From contig JBPOIJ010000001.1 of the NCBI GenBank assembly GCA_052034585.1, positions 1 to 64,000 on the forward strand: a stretch of 64,000 nucleotides of DNA. Reading direction: 5' to 3'. The notes under the pieces are model-generated. The model did no database searches, was not told where the DNA came from, and saw only the letters and a list, made by a program, of their open reading frames with translations. Source of the stretch: Xiheimicrobium sp052034585. GTDB lineage: Bacteria > Myxococcota > Myxococcia > Myxococcales > Myxococcaceae. Of the stretch, positions 8,401 to 17,863 are shown piece after piece (positions within the stretch are counted from its first letter, which is position 1; every line of letters starts with the position of its first letter). Made by a program: the position numbers and the translations under genes.

Positions 8401-10640
8401 GACCGCCTCTCTTTGCGAATTCGTTCGACCGCGTCCAGCCAGCGCGCGATGACGGTGTCCCACCGGTGGCGGTGGGCGTACTGGCGTGCCTTGGCGGCGA
8501 GGCCCTTTCGTCTCGCGCCGACGGAGCGCACGGCCTCGATGAAGGAGCGCTCGTCGTCGTAGCCCGCGCCCGCCTTGCTGCGCTCGAGCTGCCCTCGCAC
8601 CACCGCGCCCTGGGTGTTGCCGATGAGTGGCGCCCCCGCCGCGAAGGCCTCGAGGGCGAGGAGCGAGAGGCTCTCGTAGCGGCTCGGCACCACTACCGCG
8701 AGCGCGCCGGCCAGCGCGTCCCACTTCGTCTGCTCGGCGACCCTGCCGAGGGCGACGACGCGCTTGCCCTTCGGCTGCAGCTCACCCGAGCCGGCGAGCA
8801 CCAGCGTCGGAGCGTCGTGGAACTCGCGCACCATCGCCTGGTGGAACTGGAGCAGCTCCGACACGCCCTTCCCTGCCTCCATTCGCCCGACGTAGAGCAG
8901 GTAGGGCCCGGTGACGCCGCTCTCGGCGCGAAACCGCTCGGCGTCACCGTCGAGCGCATCGACCCCGACGCCGACGACCGATCGCGGCGCCGCGTTGGGG
9001 AACCGCGCTTCGATGAGGGCGATCTCCTCGGGCGTGTTGCAGAGCAAGCGGCGCGGGGTGCTGAACGCATCGGCGTAGAGCTTGAAGTCGAGCGGCGGCT
9101 CGTCGTGCGCCGTGGGAACGAGCAGCGCCCGATCGGCGAGGAGCGGCAACCCGAGCACCGCCGGCTGATAGAGCGCGGTGAAGAAGGCGACGGCGTCGAA
9201 GCGGCCACGTTCCTGCAGCAGGGTCTCGAGCAGCGCGGGCACGCACGGGCCTTGATCGGCGATCCACCTCGCCTCGTTCACCAGATCCTGCGCGCGGCCG
9301 AACAGGCGATCCGACAGGCGATTGAACGGGCGAATGTTGCGGAAGCGGGTCGTCGGGAACCGCCGCACCCGGAGCGGGCCATCGCGGCTCTCGCCCGGCT
9401 CGAGCTCGTTCTTCCAAGACAGATGATCGGTCGCGCAGGTGGTGAAGACCTCGATGGACGCGTGCTTGGCGAGGCGGAGCGCCACCTGCCGAGCATGGGC
9501 CTCGGCGCCGCCGACGATCGCCTCGCCGAACCGCTGCACGACGAACGCGACCCGGGGCGTGCTCGGTCGTCGCGAGGGAGGCCGCGGCGCGGAGACTGGG
9601 AGCGCCGCGTCGAGTCCACGAATCACTGCCGCGAGGGAAAACGCTTCGACCCGCTCCCGCTGCCCGGCGATGACGTCGGCACGCAGCACCTCGTCGGTGG
9701 CCAAGGTGTGCGCGACCTCCGCGAGCGCGGCGAAGTGCTTCTCGTCGAAGGTGACGCCCTGCCCGCCCATCGTCTCGGGAACGCCCGCGGCACCGAAGGC
9801 CATCACCGGCACTTCGCTCGCGAACGCCTCGAGCAAGGGAACGCCGACGCCCTCGTGCTCGCTCATCGAGACGAAGACGGAGGCCGAGCGATAGGCCGCG
9901 ACCAACTGCGCATGAGTGACGCGCCCGAGGAAGGTGACCCCGCCCAGGTCCTTCGCCCGCCGCGCGAGGGCCTTGAACCGAGCGTGCCCCGCATCGAACC
10001 CGCCTGCGACGACGAGCTGCGCGGTCGGGGCGATCCGCCTGAGCTCGGCATGGAGCGCGAGCACGTCTTCCACCCGCTTGTGCGGCACGACTCGGCCGAC
10101 GCTCAAGAGCCGTGGCGCGCCGAGCCTCGAGAGCTTCTCGAGCAGCGCCCGATTGGCGAGCGCACTGGCGAACCGCTCGGCCTCGACGAGGAGCGGAACC
10201 ACCTTCACGTTCCGATGCCCCGACGCCTCGAGCTCGCGCGCGTTGAACTGCGACACGCCGATCGACAGCTCGACGTGCGGCGCGAGCGCGGTGAGCTGGG
10301 CGCGGCCGGTGATCAGCGCCTCCTCGAGCCGGGTACCTGGGTAGAAGCGGGCGGGCGTGACGTTGTGAAAGACGACGCCGCGCCGACACCTCAGGTGGAG
10401 CACCTTCGCGACGAGCCCCGACGCGATGCCGTGGTGGTAGAGCACGAAGTCGTCGGCGGCCGGTCGGAGCGCCTCGGCCGGGCGGACGATCGCCTCGTAG
10501 CCACGCTCCACTTCACCCGCGAAGACGTCGCCCAGCACACCGAGGTGTCGAAGAGCGCGCTGGTAGGCGATCGCGGCGGCGCCCATCGCGTCTCCCGGCC
10601 GAAACGTCGGCACCAGCTGATGCACCCTGAAGGACCGCAC
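8397..10640 (-). CDS. bifunctional GT4-GT4 glycosyltransferase
   Basis: This 747-residue protein is two GT-B (family 4) transferases in tandem. The first half (about 1-345) ends in a nucleotide-sugar-binding Rossmann half with GRVVPHKRVEDVL and the EHEGVGVPLLEAF loop. A short proline/arginine linker follows. The second half (about 365-747) repeats the fold with YVGRMEAGKGVSELL and SRYESLSLLALEAF. Both halves keep the acidic donor-site signature, so both may be active and add two sugars in succession. It is the first gene of the minus-strand glycan operon. A 127-base gap separates it from the divergent TIGR02996 gene, so the operon promoter should lie there. Confidence 0.88.
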   Translation of the reverse strand: MRSFRVHQLVPTFRPGDAMGAAAIAYQRALRHLGVLGDVFAGEVERGYEAIVRPAEALRPAADDFVLYHHGIASGLVAKVLHLRCRRGVVFHNVTPARFYPGTRLEEALITGRAQLTALAPHVELSIGVSQFNARELEASGHRNVKVVPLLVEAERFASALANRALLEKLSRLGAPRLLSVGRVVPHKRVEDVLALHAELRRIAPTAQLVVAGGFDAGHARFKALARRAKDLGGVTFLGRVTHAQLVAAYRSASVFVSMSEHEGVGVPLLEAFASEVPVMAFGAAGVPETMGGQGVTFDEKHFAALAEVAHTLATDEVLRADVIAGQRERVEAFSLAAVIRGLDAALPVSAPRPPSRRPSTPRVAFVVQRFGEAIVGGAEAHARQVALRLAKHASIEVFTTCATDHLSWKNELEPGESRDGPLRVRRFPTTRFRNIRPFNRLSDRLFGRAQDLVNEARWIADQGPCVPALLETLLQERGRFDAVAFFTALYQPAVLGLPLLADRALLVPTAHDEPPLDFKLYADAFSTPRRLLCNTPEEIALIEARFPNAAPRSVVGVGVDALDGDAERFRAESGVTGPYLLYVGRMEAGKGVSELLQFHQAMVREFHDAPTLVLAGSGELQPKGKRVVALGRVAEQTKWDALAGALAVVVPSRYESLSLLALEAFAAGAPLIGNTQGAVVRGQLERSKAGAGYDDERSFIEAVRSVGARRKGLAAKARQYAHRHRWDTVIARWLDAVERIRKERRS

Positions 10641-10767
10641 GCGGCGGCGCTGTAGCCGACCGGTCCGCGACCGTCACCCTTCGTCGCCTTCTTCCGACCT
10701 CGGCGCCCGAGGGTCGACTCACACGAACTTGCTGCTCGATTTGCGTTCGTGAACCTAGGCTCCGCGC

Positions 10768-13476
10768 ATGCCCAACGTCCTCGCGATCATCAGCAAGGCC
10801 CAGTTCGAAGCGGCGCACCCGCGCGCGACAGAAGGCGACGAGCTCGGCTTCGCTCGATACGCGAGCACCCACGCGGCCCTGAGCCCGTTGACGGGGGGAG
10901 GGAGTCTCTTCCTCGTCACGGTACGCCCTCCGGACGAGCGGCTGTGGCTGATCGGCGAGCTCGTCGAACCCACGCACGACGGCAAGGCGTGGAAGAGCAG
11001 CCCTTCGACGGTGCGCGTGCGCGACATCACCGCCCTCATTCCCCGGCTCCGCTTCAGCAACGGAAAGGGCCTGTCGCCGAAGAAGGGCGCGCTCGGCATG
11101 AGCCTGCAGACGCCGCGGCAGCTCACCGACGACGACACCGACCTGCTCCGCGGGAGCGCCGCGTCCACGCCTGCGACGAAGCGGCGGGCGCCGGTCGCCT
11201 CGACGCCCGCCCCACCGCGACCTTCCGAGCCGATCGCTCCAGCACCGGCTGAGGCGCTCACCCTCACCGACGTGCTCGGCGAGTGGCGACGCACCCGCGC
11301 TCCCGAGCTCGAGGAGCTGATCGACACGCTCTCGAGGCACTTCGTGCGTGCCTGGCCCGAGCTCGATCCCGAGGCTGACGACTACGACGCGCAATGGAAC
11401 GAGCGCGCGAAGGTGCTGAGTCCCGAGAACCTCCCGACGCTCATCCCTGGGCTCTGGAGTGATCCCAAAGGCGCGATCCCTCTTCGCGTGCGCCAGCTCC
11501 TCGAGCTGGGCGCCGACCCACGGCTGGGCGAAGGCCTGCTGAAGATGGTCGACGAGCCGCCGTTCACGGCCTCGAGCAACTTCTCGACGTGGACGGTGCT
11601 CTTCAAGGCGCTCCCGTCGATGGTCGATCGGCGCGCCGCCAAGCGCCTCGAGGCCCGCACGCGCAAGAAGGGAGGCGACTCGCAGTTCTGGCCGAAGCTG
11701 AACGGGTGGATCCGCGCGGTCCTGGAGGAGCTCCCCGAGCCTGCGGCGCTCGACAGGGCCCAGGCAACGAGCGTCGCGAAGCGGCTCAAGCAGGCCAAGG
11801 CGCTCGCGTCTGGGCCGATCCCAGCCGCCGTCGCCCCCGTCGCGAAGAAGAAGCAGGAGCCGACCGCCTTCCCGACCGTCACGGCGGCGCTCGAGGCCGC
11901 GATCACCGCGACGCAGGCCACTCGGTATCTCGACGCGCTCGAGCCGCTCCGCCAGGCGTGGGCCAACACCCGCGAGCAAGCGCTCGTCGAGTGCCTGAGT
12001 CGGCTCGACACGCTCGGCAGCCAGCAGCACGAGCGGTTCGACCTCGGAAAGGCGACGGAGCTCCAGGCCGCCTGGTTGGACGCGGCGAGGACCTACGACG
12101 CGCGACGAGTGACTCCGCTGCTCGCTTCCCTCTTCACCAACACCCGCTCCGACGCCGAGGAGCGCCTCAAGGCGATGGCCGACTGGCCCGCGGATCCCCG
12201 AGTCGCCACCCAGCTCGTCGGCGTCATCAAGAACAGCCACGGCTACCTCGGCGCGCGCGCGATGATCTGGAAGCTCGTCTACGAGCTGCTCGTCGCTCAC
12301 GCCGACCCGCGGTTCGCCACGACGCTCGAGGAGAACGCCAAGCGCCTCGAGCTCGCGAACCTCGCGTTCGATCGCAACCGCGCGGAGCGGCCGCACGCCC
12401 TCGCCACCATCGCGCCCTATCTCGAGCGAGCGCGCGCGCAGATCGCGCTCACCCCGAACGAGAAGGCGCTCCTCACGACACTGCGAGACGCGATCGGCCG
12501 CGCCGAGTCGTCGAAGAAGGCGAGCGCGAGTCCGGACAAGGCGCTGGCGTTACTCCAGGCGATCGCCGACGCCCCCGACGACCCGACACCACGGCTCGTG
12601 TACGCCGACTTCCTCGCCGAGCGGGGCGATCCCCGCGCCGAGTTCATCAACCTCTCGCTCGCGCTCGCTCGGGGCGAGAAGGTGAAGGGCACCTACGAGG
12701 CCTGCGCGAAGAAGCTCGGCATTCTCAAGCAGCTCCCGAACTACCACCTGGGTCTGCAGGTGAAGGCGGCGACGGGCCAACCACAGTTCGCGGACGACGC
12801 CGCGCGCGACGCCTGGCTCGACGACGTCAACTGGGCCTCGGTGCGCGAGCTCTCCGCCGGTGATTCCTCGAGCGACGCCGACCCGCCGTCGATCGCTCAG
12901 TTGGTGGAGCGAGCGCCGCTCTACGCCCTCACCCACCTCCACGCGAAGGGCACCACCATCGCAGCGGCTGCGCGACGCGACTTCCCGTGGAGGATCGAAC
13001 GGCTGAGCCTCTACGACTCGAAGCTTCCGTCCGATCTGAAGGCCGGAGCATTTCCCGCGCTCCACACCGTCGTTCCGTCGATGTGGAACCTCCCGGCGCC
13101 AGGGTTCTTCACCAACCCGCTCTTCATCGACACGCGCACCATCGAGCTTGCCCAGATGAACACCTGGGGTGAGCTTCCCATCGACGTCTTCATCGTCGAC
13201 GGGGCGACCCTTCCGAAGCTCGAGCGCATCACGGTTCGAACCGCGGCGATGGACTTCGAGGTCGCCTTCGCGAACGGTCAGGCAGACGTCGTGTTCATCC
13301 TCCGGTCTCTCCCCGGCCCCACCGACACCTATTTCCTCTCGACCCTCGCGCGGCTGGAGAAGGTACCGGCGAAGCTCGTGCGATCACTCCGGCTCGAGCC
13401 GAAGCCGGAAGACCACCCAGTGAACGAGAAGGCGCTCGCGCTGGCCAGAGCGGCGGTGAAGCACCTGCGAGGCTGA
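10768..13476 (+). CDS. TIGR02996-domain protein, large, function unknown
   Basis: This 902-residue cytoplasmic protein has no signal peptide. An N-terminal domain (about 1-130) is followed by a proline linker, then mostly helical HEAT-like sequence. At about 590-635 the stretch IADAPDDPTPRLVYADFLAERGDPRAEF matches TIGR02996, a short domain expanded in myxobacteria. The C-terminus is leucine-rich-repeat-like in rhythm (LTHLHAKG, IERLSLYDSK). No enzyme motif is visible. There is no clear ribosome-binding site before the ATG; a TAGGCT hexamer lies 7 bases upstream of it, which could allow a leaderless transcript. Confidence 0.8.
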   Translation: MPNVLAIISKAQFEAAHPRATEGDELGFARYASTHAALSPLTGGGSLFLVTVRPPDERLWLIGELVEPTHDGKAWKSSPSTVRVRDITALIPRLRFSNGKGLSPKKGALGMSLQTPRQLTDDDTDLLRGSAASTPATKRRAPVASTPAPPRPSEPIAPAPAEALTLTDVLGEWRRTRAPELEELIDTLSRHFVRAWPELDPEADDYDAQWNERAKVLSPENLPTLIPGLWSDPKGAIPLRVRQLLELGADPRLGEGLLKMVDEPPFTASSNFSTWTVLFKALPSMVDRRAAKRLEARTRKKGGDSQFWPKLNGWIRAVLEELPEPAALDRAQATSVAKRLKQAKALASGPIPAAVAPVAKKKQEPTAFPTVTAALEAAITATQATRYLDALEPLRQAWANTREQALVECLSRLDTLGSQQHERFDLGKATELQAAWLDAARTYDARRVTPLLASLFTNTRSDAEERLKAMADWPADPRVATQLVGVIKNSHGYLGARAMIWKLVYELLVAHADPRFATTLEENAKRLELANLAFDRNRAERPHALATIAPYLERARAQIALTPNEKALLTTLRDAIGRAESSKKASASPDKALALLQAIADAPDDPTPRLVYADFLAERGDPRAEFINLSLALARGEKVKGTYEACAKKLGILKQLPNYHLGLQVKAATGQPQFADDAARDAWLDDVNWASVRELSAGDSSSDADPPSIAQLVERAPLYALTHLHAKGTTIAAAARRDFPWRIERLSLYDSKLPSDLKAGAFPALHTVVPSMWNLPAPGFFTNPLFIDTRTIELAQMNTWGELPIDVFIVDGATLPKLERITVRTAAMDFEVAFANGQADVVFILRSLPGPTDTYFLSTLARLEKVPAKLVRSLRLEPKPEDHPVNEKALALARAAVKHLRG

Positions 13477-13479
13477 ACC

Positions 13480-13815
13480 TCAGAGCGCGGCGGAGATCGC
13501 CCGGAGTGCCTCGTCATCGAGCCCGACGAAGGCGGCGCCGAACCCGTCATTCGTGACATGGGTGACTCGCGCGAAGGTGCTCACCACGATCGCGTCCTTC
13601 CCCGGCGAGAACTGCACGTGAACGGTGGCCTGGGTGGGTGGCGTCGTGCGCGCCCGAATGAAGATGCCACCGGACGAGAGATCGCTGGCGTAGTCGAAGG
13701 CCGCGTTTCCGTCGGTGGAGGACTGGTGCTGCACCAGGAAGCGAACCGGCCTCCGTCCCGCGACGCGACGATCAGGCCCGGCGCTGCTCGAGTCGAATTG
13801 AGCGTTCCTCGACAT
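13480..13815 (-). CDS. PilZ-domain protein (probable c-di-GMP sensor)
   Basis: This 111-residue protein is one PilZ domain. The arginine-rich N-terminal motif (DRRVAGRRPVRF) and the DLSSGGIFI motif ([DN]xSxxG) are both present and in the usual order, so c-di-GMP binding is plausible. Single-domain PilZ proteins of this size are numerous in myxobacteria. It ends 3 bases from the convergent gene before it. The divergent glycosyltransferase starts 44 bases beyond its start codon, so c-di-GMP control of that neighbour is possible but not shown. Confidence 0.88.
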   Translation of the reverse strand: MSRNAQFDSSSAGPDRRVAGRRPVRFLVQHQSSTDGNAAFDYASDLSSGGIFIRARTTPPTQATVHVQFSPGKDAIVVSTFARVTHVTNDGFGAAFVGLDDEALRAISAAL

Positions 13816-13859
13816 GGCGCAGGACCATCTCCGATCTGGTCACGCCGACGCAATGAGGT

Positions 13860-14957
13860 ATGGCCCCTCGCGTGACGCGGCCCGCCGCCCTCGACGCTTC
13901 ACTCTGGGACGAGCCCATCACCGGCATCGCGCTGTACACCCGGCAGCTCCATCGGGCGCTGAGTGGCCGCTGCGAGCTCGAGCGTTGGGGAGCGAGAACG
14001 TCGGGAGAGGTGCCTCGGGGCCGACGCTCGCGCACCGGGTGGACTCTCACCACCCTTCCGCACGAGCTCGCGACCCGGCGGCCGCGGTTGTTTCATGCCC
14101 TCGCCAACTTCAACTTGCCGATCCAGCGGGTGCCGGGCGTTCCCTTCGTGCTCACGGTGCACGATCTCGTGCCGATCCTGTTGCCGGAGACGGTGTCGAC
14201 CGCCTTTCGTTGGCAGTTTCGGCTCTGGCTCGCGCGCGCATGCACGGTGGCGGAGCAGATCATCTGCGTCTCCGACGTCGCGAAGCGCAGCCTGCTCGAC
14301 GAGGTGTCGATCGATGAACGGAAGGTCACCACGATTCATCACGGGCTCGAGCACGTCGAAGAGGTGAGCCCGCCCGACGCCACCACGGTGAAGTGGCTCG
14401 ACGCGCTGGGGCTCCCCGACCCCTTCGTCCTCTACGCGGGCGCACTCGACGCGAGGAAGAACGTCGAGCTCGTGTTGCGGGCGATGGAGCGGCTGTTCGA
14501 CGGAGGGCGGAAGGCGACGCTCGTGCTCGCTGGGCAGCGCTGGTTCGGCAGCGGGCCGATCGAGAAGGAGATCCTCCGGCTCAAGGAGCGAGGCGTCGAC
14601 GTGCGGCCGCTCGGCTACCTCGAGGACTCGGTCTTCTACGCACTGATGAAGCGCGCGGGCGTGTTCGTCTTTCCGTCTCGCTACGAGGGCTTCGGGTTGC
14701 CGCCGCTCGAGGCGATGCGGCTCGGCGTTCCGACGATCGTGTCCAGCGCGGGGTCGCTCCCCGAGGTGTGCGGTGACGGGGCGCTCCAGGTGCACGTCGA
14801 CGATGAGCGCGGCCTGGCCGACACGCTCGAGCGGCTGCTCACGAATCCCACCGATCGCCAGACCCTGGGCGCGCGCGGACGGAGGCAGGCACTTCGGTAC
14901 TCGTGGAAGGACACCGCGACGAAGACGCTGGAGATCTACCGGCGGGTCGCAGGCTGA
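13860..14957 (+). CDS. GT4 family glycosyltransferase
   Basis: This 365-residue GT-B transferase has an acceptor half with LTVHDLVPIL and a donor half with YAGALDARKNVELVL and SRYEGFGLPPLEAM. It is closest in style to mannosyl/rhamnosyl transferases of O-antigen pathways. It lies outside the export operon but only about 3 kb from it, so it may act on the same glycan. The ATG at 13860 gives a full-length N-terminus; the ribosome-binding site there (GAGG) is very close to the start. Confidence 0.88.
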   Translation: MAPRVTRPAALDASLWDEPITGIALYTRQLHRALSGRCELERWGARTSGEVPRGRRSRTGWTLTTLPHELATRRPRLFHALANFNLPIQRVPGVPFVLTVHDLVPILLPETVSTAFRWQFRLWLARACTVAEQIICVSDVAKRSLLDEVSIDERKVTTIHHGLEHVEEVSPPDATTVKWLDALGLPDPFVLYAGALDARKNVELVLRAMERLFDGGRKATLVLAGQRWFGSGPIEKEILRLKERGVDVRPLGYLEDSVFYALMKRAGVFVFPSRYEGFGLPPLEAMRLGVPTIVSSAGSLPEVCGDGALQVHVDDERGLADTLERLLTNPTDRQTLGARGRRQALRYSWKDTATKTLEIYRRVAG

Positions 14958-14962
14958 GTGGA

Positions 14963-15014
14963 GGCTCGGCGCCGCGTGAGTCGGAAGCCCTGGCTCGGCG
15001 CTACGTGAGTCGAA
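14963..15014. repeat. two-copy imperfect direct repeat in a convergent intergenic gap
   Basis: Two 23-base copies start at 14963 and 14992 (period 29) and differ at only a few positions, each beginning GGCTCGGCG and containing CGTGAGTCG. They fill the gap between two convergent genes. No T-run follows, so this is not an obvious terminator. Confidence 0.5.
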
Positions 15015-15028
15015 ACCCGAGCGGTGAC

Positions 15029-16102
15029 TCAGATCTTCCGCTTCTTGTGGGTTCGCGGCCGGGCGTGATCGAGCAGCGAGAGATAGTCGATGTCGCGTGA
15101 CGGCGGCGGCGCCGGAGGCGCACCCAGCGACGCTGCGCGCTTGGTGAACGCCGCGATGATGTCGGGCACCGGTCGCACCACCTGAAGCATCGCCTGCGGC
15201 CCCTGGAGCGCCTCGGCGAGGCTCTGCGCGACCTGCCCGATGGGGAGCCCGCGCCGAATCAGGTCCTGCAGCGAGTTCGACAGCGTGAGCAGGTTGTGTC
15301 CGGCCGACTGCACGAGCTCGACCATCACCTTCAGCACCGAGCCGGCCCCGAGGTGCCCGTCGGCCATCAACACGAGCGCGGCCTGGAAGTAGTTGAAGAT
15401 GGGCACCGTGCGCGGCCCGTAGCTCGCGAACGACGCTGGCGTGGTGAGCCGATCGAGGTTGATGAAGATGCGGCGCACCGGATCGGCCTTGGGAATGCGC
15501 TCCCACGTCTCCATCACCTTGAGAATGTCGTCTTCGTACACCTCGGCGGCTTCGAGCACCTGGTGCACCACGGGCTCGCTGACCCGACGCGCGACCATGT
15601 CGGCATAGAGCGAATAGATGAAGGCGTCGGCTTCGGCGTCGTCACCGAAGAGCACTTCCTCGGCGTCGGCCGGCGCGTTCGCCCGGCTCTTCAGCAGCAC
15701 CGGCAGCTTGTAGCCCACCTGTCCCCGCAGGGCCTTGAAGCGCCCGCGCACGAGGTTGCGGAGGTTGTCTTTCAGCACGAGTTCGTCGAACTCCACCCCG
15801 TCGAGCTTCAGCTTCTCGGCCAGCACCGCGCGCATCTGGGTCGGGCTGCCGGAGATGATGCAGAGCTTCGAGTCGCCCGAGGCCCTCAGCTCACGAATCA
15901 GCGCCGCCGCACCGGGAATCGACTTCTTCTCGTGCGCCTTCTGGAGCGCCGTCTTCACCAATTGGCGGAGCGTGTCGAACTCGGTCTGCAGGTAGGTCTT
16001 GTCCAGATCCCACCGGTAGATCTTCTTCGGCGGCAGCGGGTCGATGCGATCGGGGAGCGTCACGGAGAGTCGGGTTGTACGCCGCTCGGCACGGTCCGCC
16101 AA
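15029..16102 (-). CDS. APP1/DUF2183-like HAD-fold phosphatase
   Basis: This 357-residue protein carries the phosphatidate-phosphatase APP1 (DUF2183) pattern: a DxDxT-type nucleophile motif in RWDLDKTYL, a central CIISGSPTQM, and an acidic FGDDAEADAF motif. This HAD-superfamily lineage hydrolyses phosphoesters, in yeast phosphatidic acid. The C-terminal 130 residues are helical and end in a basic tail. The longest frame starts with TTG at 16102; a GTG at 16063, just before the conserved part, is an alternative, and neither has a strong ribosome-binding site. Natural substrate unknown. Confidence 0.75.
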   Translation of the reverse strand: MADRAERRTTRLSVTLPDRIDPLPPKKIYRWDLDKTYLQTEFDTLRQLVKTALQKAHEKKSIPGAAALIRELRASGDSKLCIISGSPTQMRAVLAEKLKLDGVEFDELVLKDNLRNLVRGRFKALRGQVGYKLPVLLKSRANAPADAEEVLFGDDAEADAFIYSLYADMVARRVSEPVVHQVLEAAEVYEDDILKVMETWERIPKADPVRRIFINLDRLTTPASFASYGPRTVPIFNYFQAALVLMADGHLGAGSVLKVMVELVQSAGHNLLTLSNSLQDLIRRGLPIGQVAQSLAEALQGPQAMLQVVRPVPDIIAAFTKRAASLGAPPAPPPSRDIDYLSLLDHARPRTHKKRKI

Positions 16103-16160
16103 GCAGGGTGCTCACCGATGGACGAACGGGCAGCGTCGCGTCGTCGGCGCTCCGCAGCCG

Positions 16161-16733
16161 TCATGACTCGTAGTCCTCGAGCTCGACGAAGTCCGGTCCG
16201 ACGAAGCCCTCCTCCGACATCGCCTCCGCGCGCTCTCGGTCGATCAGCACCGGCGAGGGAAACTCTTGGACGCGGAAGACGCGGAAGGTCCGATCGAGGC
16301 GGCCGGTGTCGATGACGAACTTCTTCAGCTCGACGATCGTCGTCTTGCGCATCGCGCTGAACCGAGGGCCGCTCCGCTCGAGATCGAGCACCGCCTGGGC
16401 CGGACAGGGGTTGACGATGCGGTAGTCTTCGGTCGCGAGCCGCCCGCGCTGGTCCAGAATGCGCACCGGCAGGTACTCCAGGTGAGCGAGCCGCTGGCGC
16501 TGCAAGAATGCAACGAGCCGCGCCGAGCAGACCTTCACCGAGTCGAGGTTCGACAGATCGTCGACGAAGGTGGTGCTCTTCGGCCGCTTCGAGACGCGAA
16601 ACTGCGCCTGTGGCGAGAAGCCCTCGCGCATGGAGACCCCGCGTCCAAGCAGCCTCGCGCGCTCGACGTTCTCGATCGAGTCGAGCCCAACCGCGCCGAC
16701 CGGGGCCGCGCTCTCCCAGATCACGAAGTCCAT
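16161..16733 (-). CDS. Imm11/DUF1629-like protein
   Basis: This 190-residue cytoplasmic protein has a conserved-looking core (SARLVAFLQRQRLAHLEYLPV, then YRIVNPCPAQAVLDLERS) like the DUF1629/Imm11 family, common in myxobacteria and proposed as immunity proteins for polymorphic toxins. No toxin gene is next to it: plsX lies 9 bases upstream (transcribed first) and the APP1-like gene downstream. It could be an orphan immunity protein or have another role. The ATG at 16733 is the only good start. Confidence 0.6.
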   Translation of the reverse strand: MDFVIWESAAPVGAVGLDSIENVERARLLGRGVSMREGFSPQAQFRVSKRPKSTTFVDDLSNLDSVKVCSARLVAFLQRQRLAHLEYLPVRILDQRGRLATEDYRIVNPCPAQAVLDLERSGPRFSAMRKTTIVELKKFVIDTGRLDRTFRVFRVQEFPSPVLIDRERAEAMSEEGFVGPDFVELEDYES

Positions 16734-16742
16734 CGTGTGGCC

Positions 16743-17777
16743 TCAGCTCTTCGGGAGCTGCTCCTGGATCGCCTTCGACAGGTCCGAGTTCACCGCCTTC
16801 GCCGCGACCTTCCCCGCGTTGGTGATCGCCCGCGCCTTCGAGCGCCCGTGCGCCTTGATGAAGAGCTTGTCGAACCCGAGGATCGGCGCGCCGCCGTACT
16901 GCTCCCAGTCGGTGACCTCCTTGATCCGCTCGATGCCGCCGGAGAGGAACGCCAGGCCGGCCCGCCACATCAGCTTCTCCTTGTAGGCGTACTTGGCGAG
17001 CTCGACGATCGTCTCCGAGACGCCCTCGAGCATCTTGAGGCAGACGTTCCCGACGAAGCCGTCGCAGACCACCACGTCGGCGGTGCCCTTGGGAATGTCG
17101 ACGCCTTCGACGTTGCCGATGAAGCGCAGCCCCTTGATCCCGGTGAGCTTCTGGTTCGCTTCGACGACGCGCGCGGGCCCCTTGCTCGCTTCGGTGCCGT
17201 TCGAGAGCAGCGCCACCGTCGGGTCCGGGTTCTTCGAGATGATCCGCGCGTAGGCCGAACCCATCACCGCGAAGGCGACGAGATCGTCTGCCGAGGCGTC
17301 CACGGTCGCGCCGACGTCGAGGATCAAGCTGAACGGGTCGTTCTTCTCTCCGCGAGAAGTCGCCGTCGGGTACACGGTCGCGAGCGCGGCACGGCGCACG
17401 CCGGGAATGAGCTTGAAGGTGCGCGCACACGCCAGCACGCCGGCGCCGGTGTTGCCCGCCGAGACCATCGCGTCGGCCTCTCCATCGCGCACCAACTGGG
17501 CCGCCACCAGCACCGAGCACTTCGGCCTCGTGTCGAGGGCCGCCGACGGCTTCTCGTGCATCGCCACGAAGTCGGGCGCGTGGTGAATGGCCAGCCGCTC
17601 GGCGGTGTACTTCACCTTGGTGAGCGCCTCGTCGATCTGCGCACGATCGCCGACGAGCAGAGCGTGCACGTGCGGCGAGTCGAGGGTCAGCTGAGCCGCG
17701 CCCTTCACCACTTCGAAGGGGCCGTGATCGCTGCCCATGACGTCGAAGGCGATGGTGACGGGGGCGTGCTGGGTCAT
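16743..17777 (-). CDS. plsX: phosphate acyltransferase PlsX
   Basis: This 344-residue protein is a full-length PlsX, which makes acyl-phosphate from acyl-ACP for phospholipid synthesis. It has the opening IAFDVMGSDHGP, the MVSAGNTGAG loop, PFSLILDVGAT, and VVCDGFVGNVCLKMLEG. In many bacteria plsX sits with rpmF and fabH; here it stands alone with an Imm11-like gene 9 bases downstream. It acts in the cytoplasm at the membrane surface. Confidence 0.96.
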   Translation of the reverse strand: MTQHAPVTIAFDVMGSDHGPFEVVKGAAQLTLDSPHVHALLVGDRAQIDEALTKVKYTAERLAIHHAPDFVAMHEKPSAALDTRPKCSVLVAAQLVRDGEADAMVSAGNTGAGVLACARTFKLIPGVRRAALATVYPTATSRGEKNDPFSLILDVGATVDASADDLVAFAVMGSAYARIISKNPDPTVALLSNGTEASKGPARVVEANQKLTGIKGLRFIGNVEGVDIPKGTADVVVCDGFVGNVCLKMLEGVSETIVELAKYAYKEKLMWRAGLAFLSGGIERIKEVTDWEQYGGAPILGFDKLFIKAHGRSKARAITNAGKVAAKAVNSDLSKAIQEQLPKS

Positions 17778-17863
17778 AGGGGCGGCACCATACCTCCGCC
17801 CCGGTCCGGCCGAACGACGGCGAGGCTCCGGCGGAGAGAGAGTGCCGCCGCAGCGCGTCGGGT

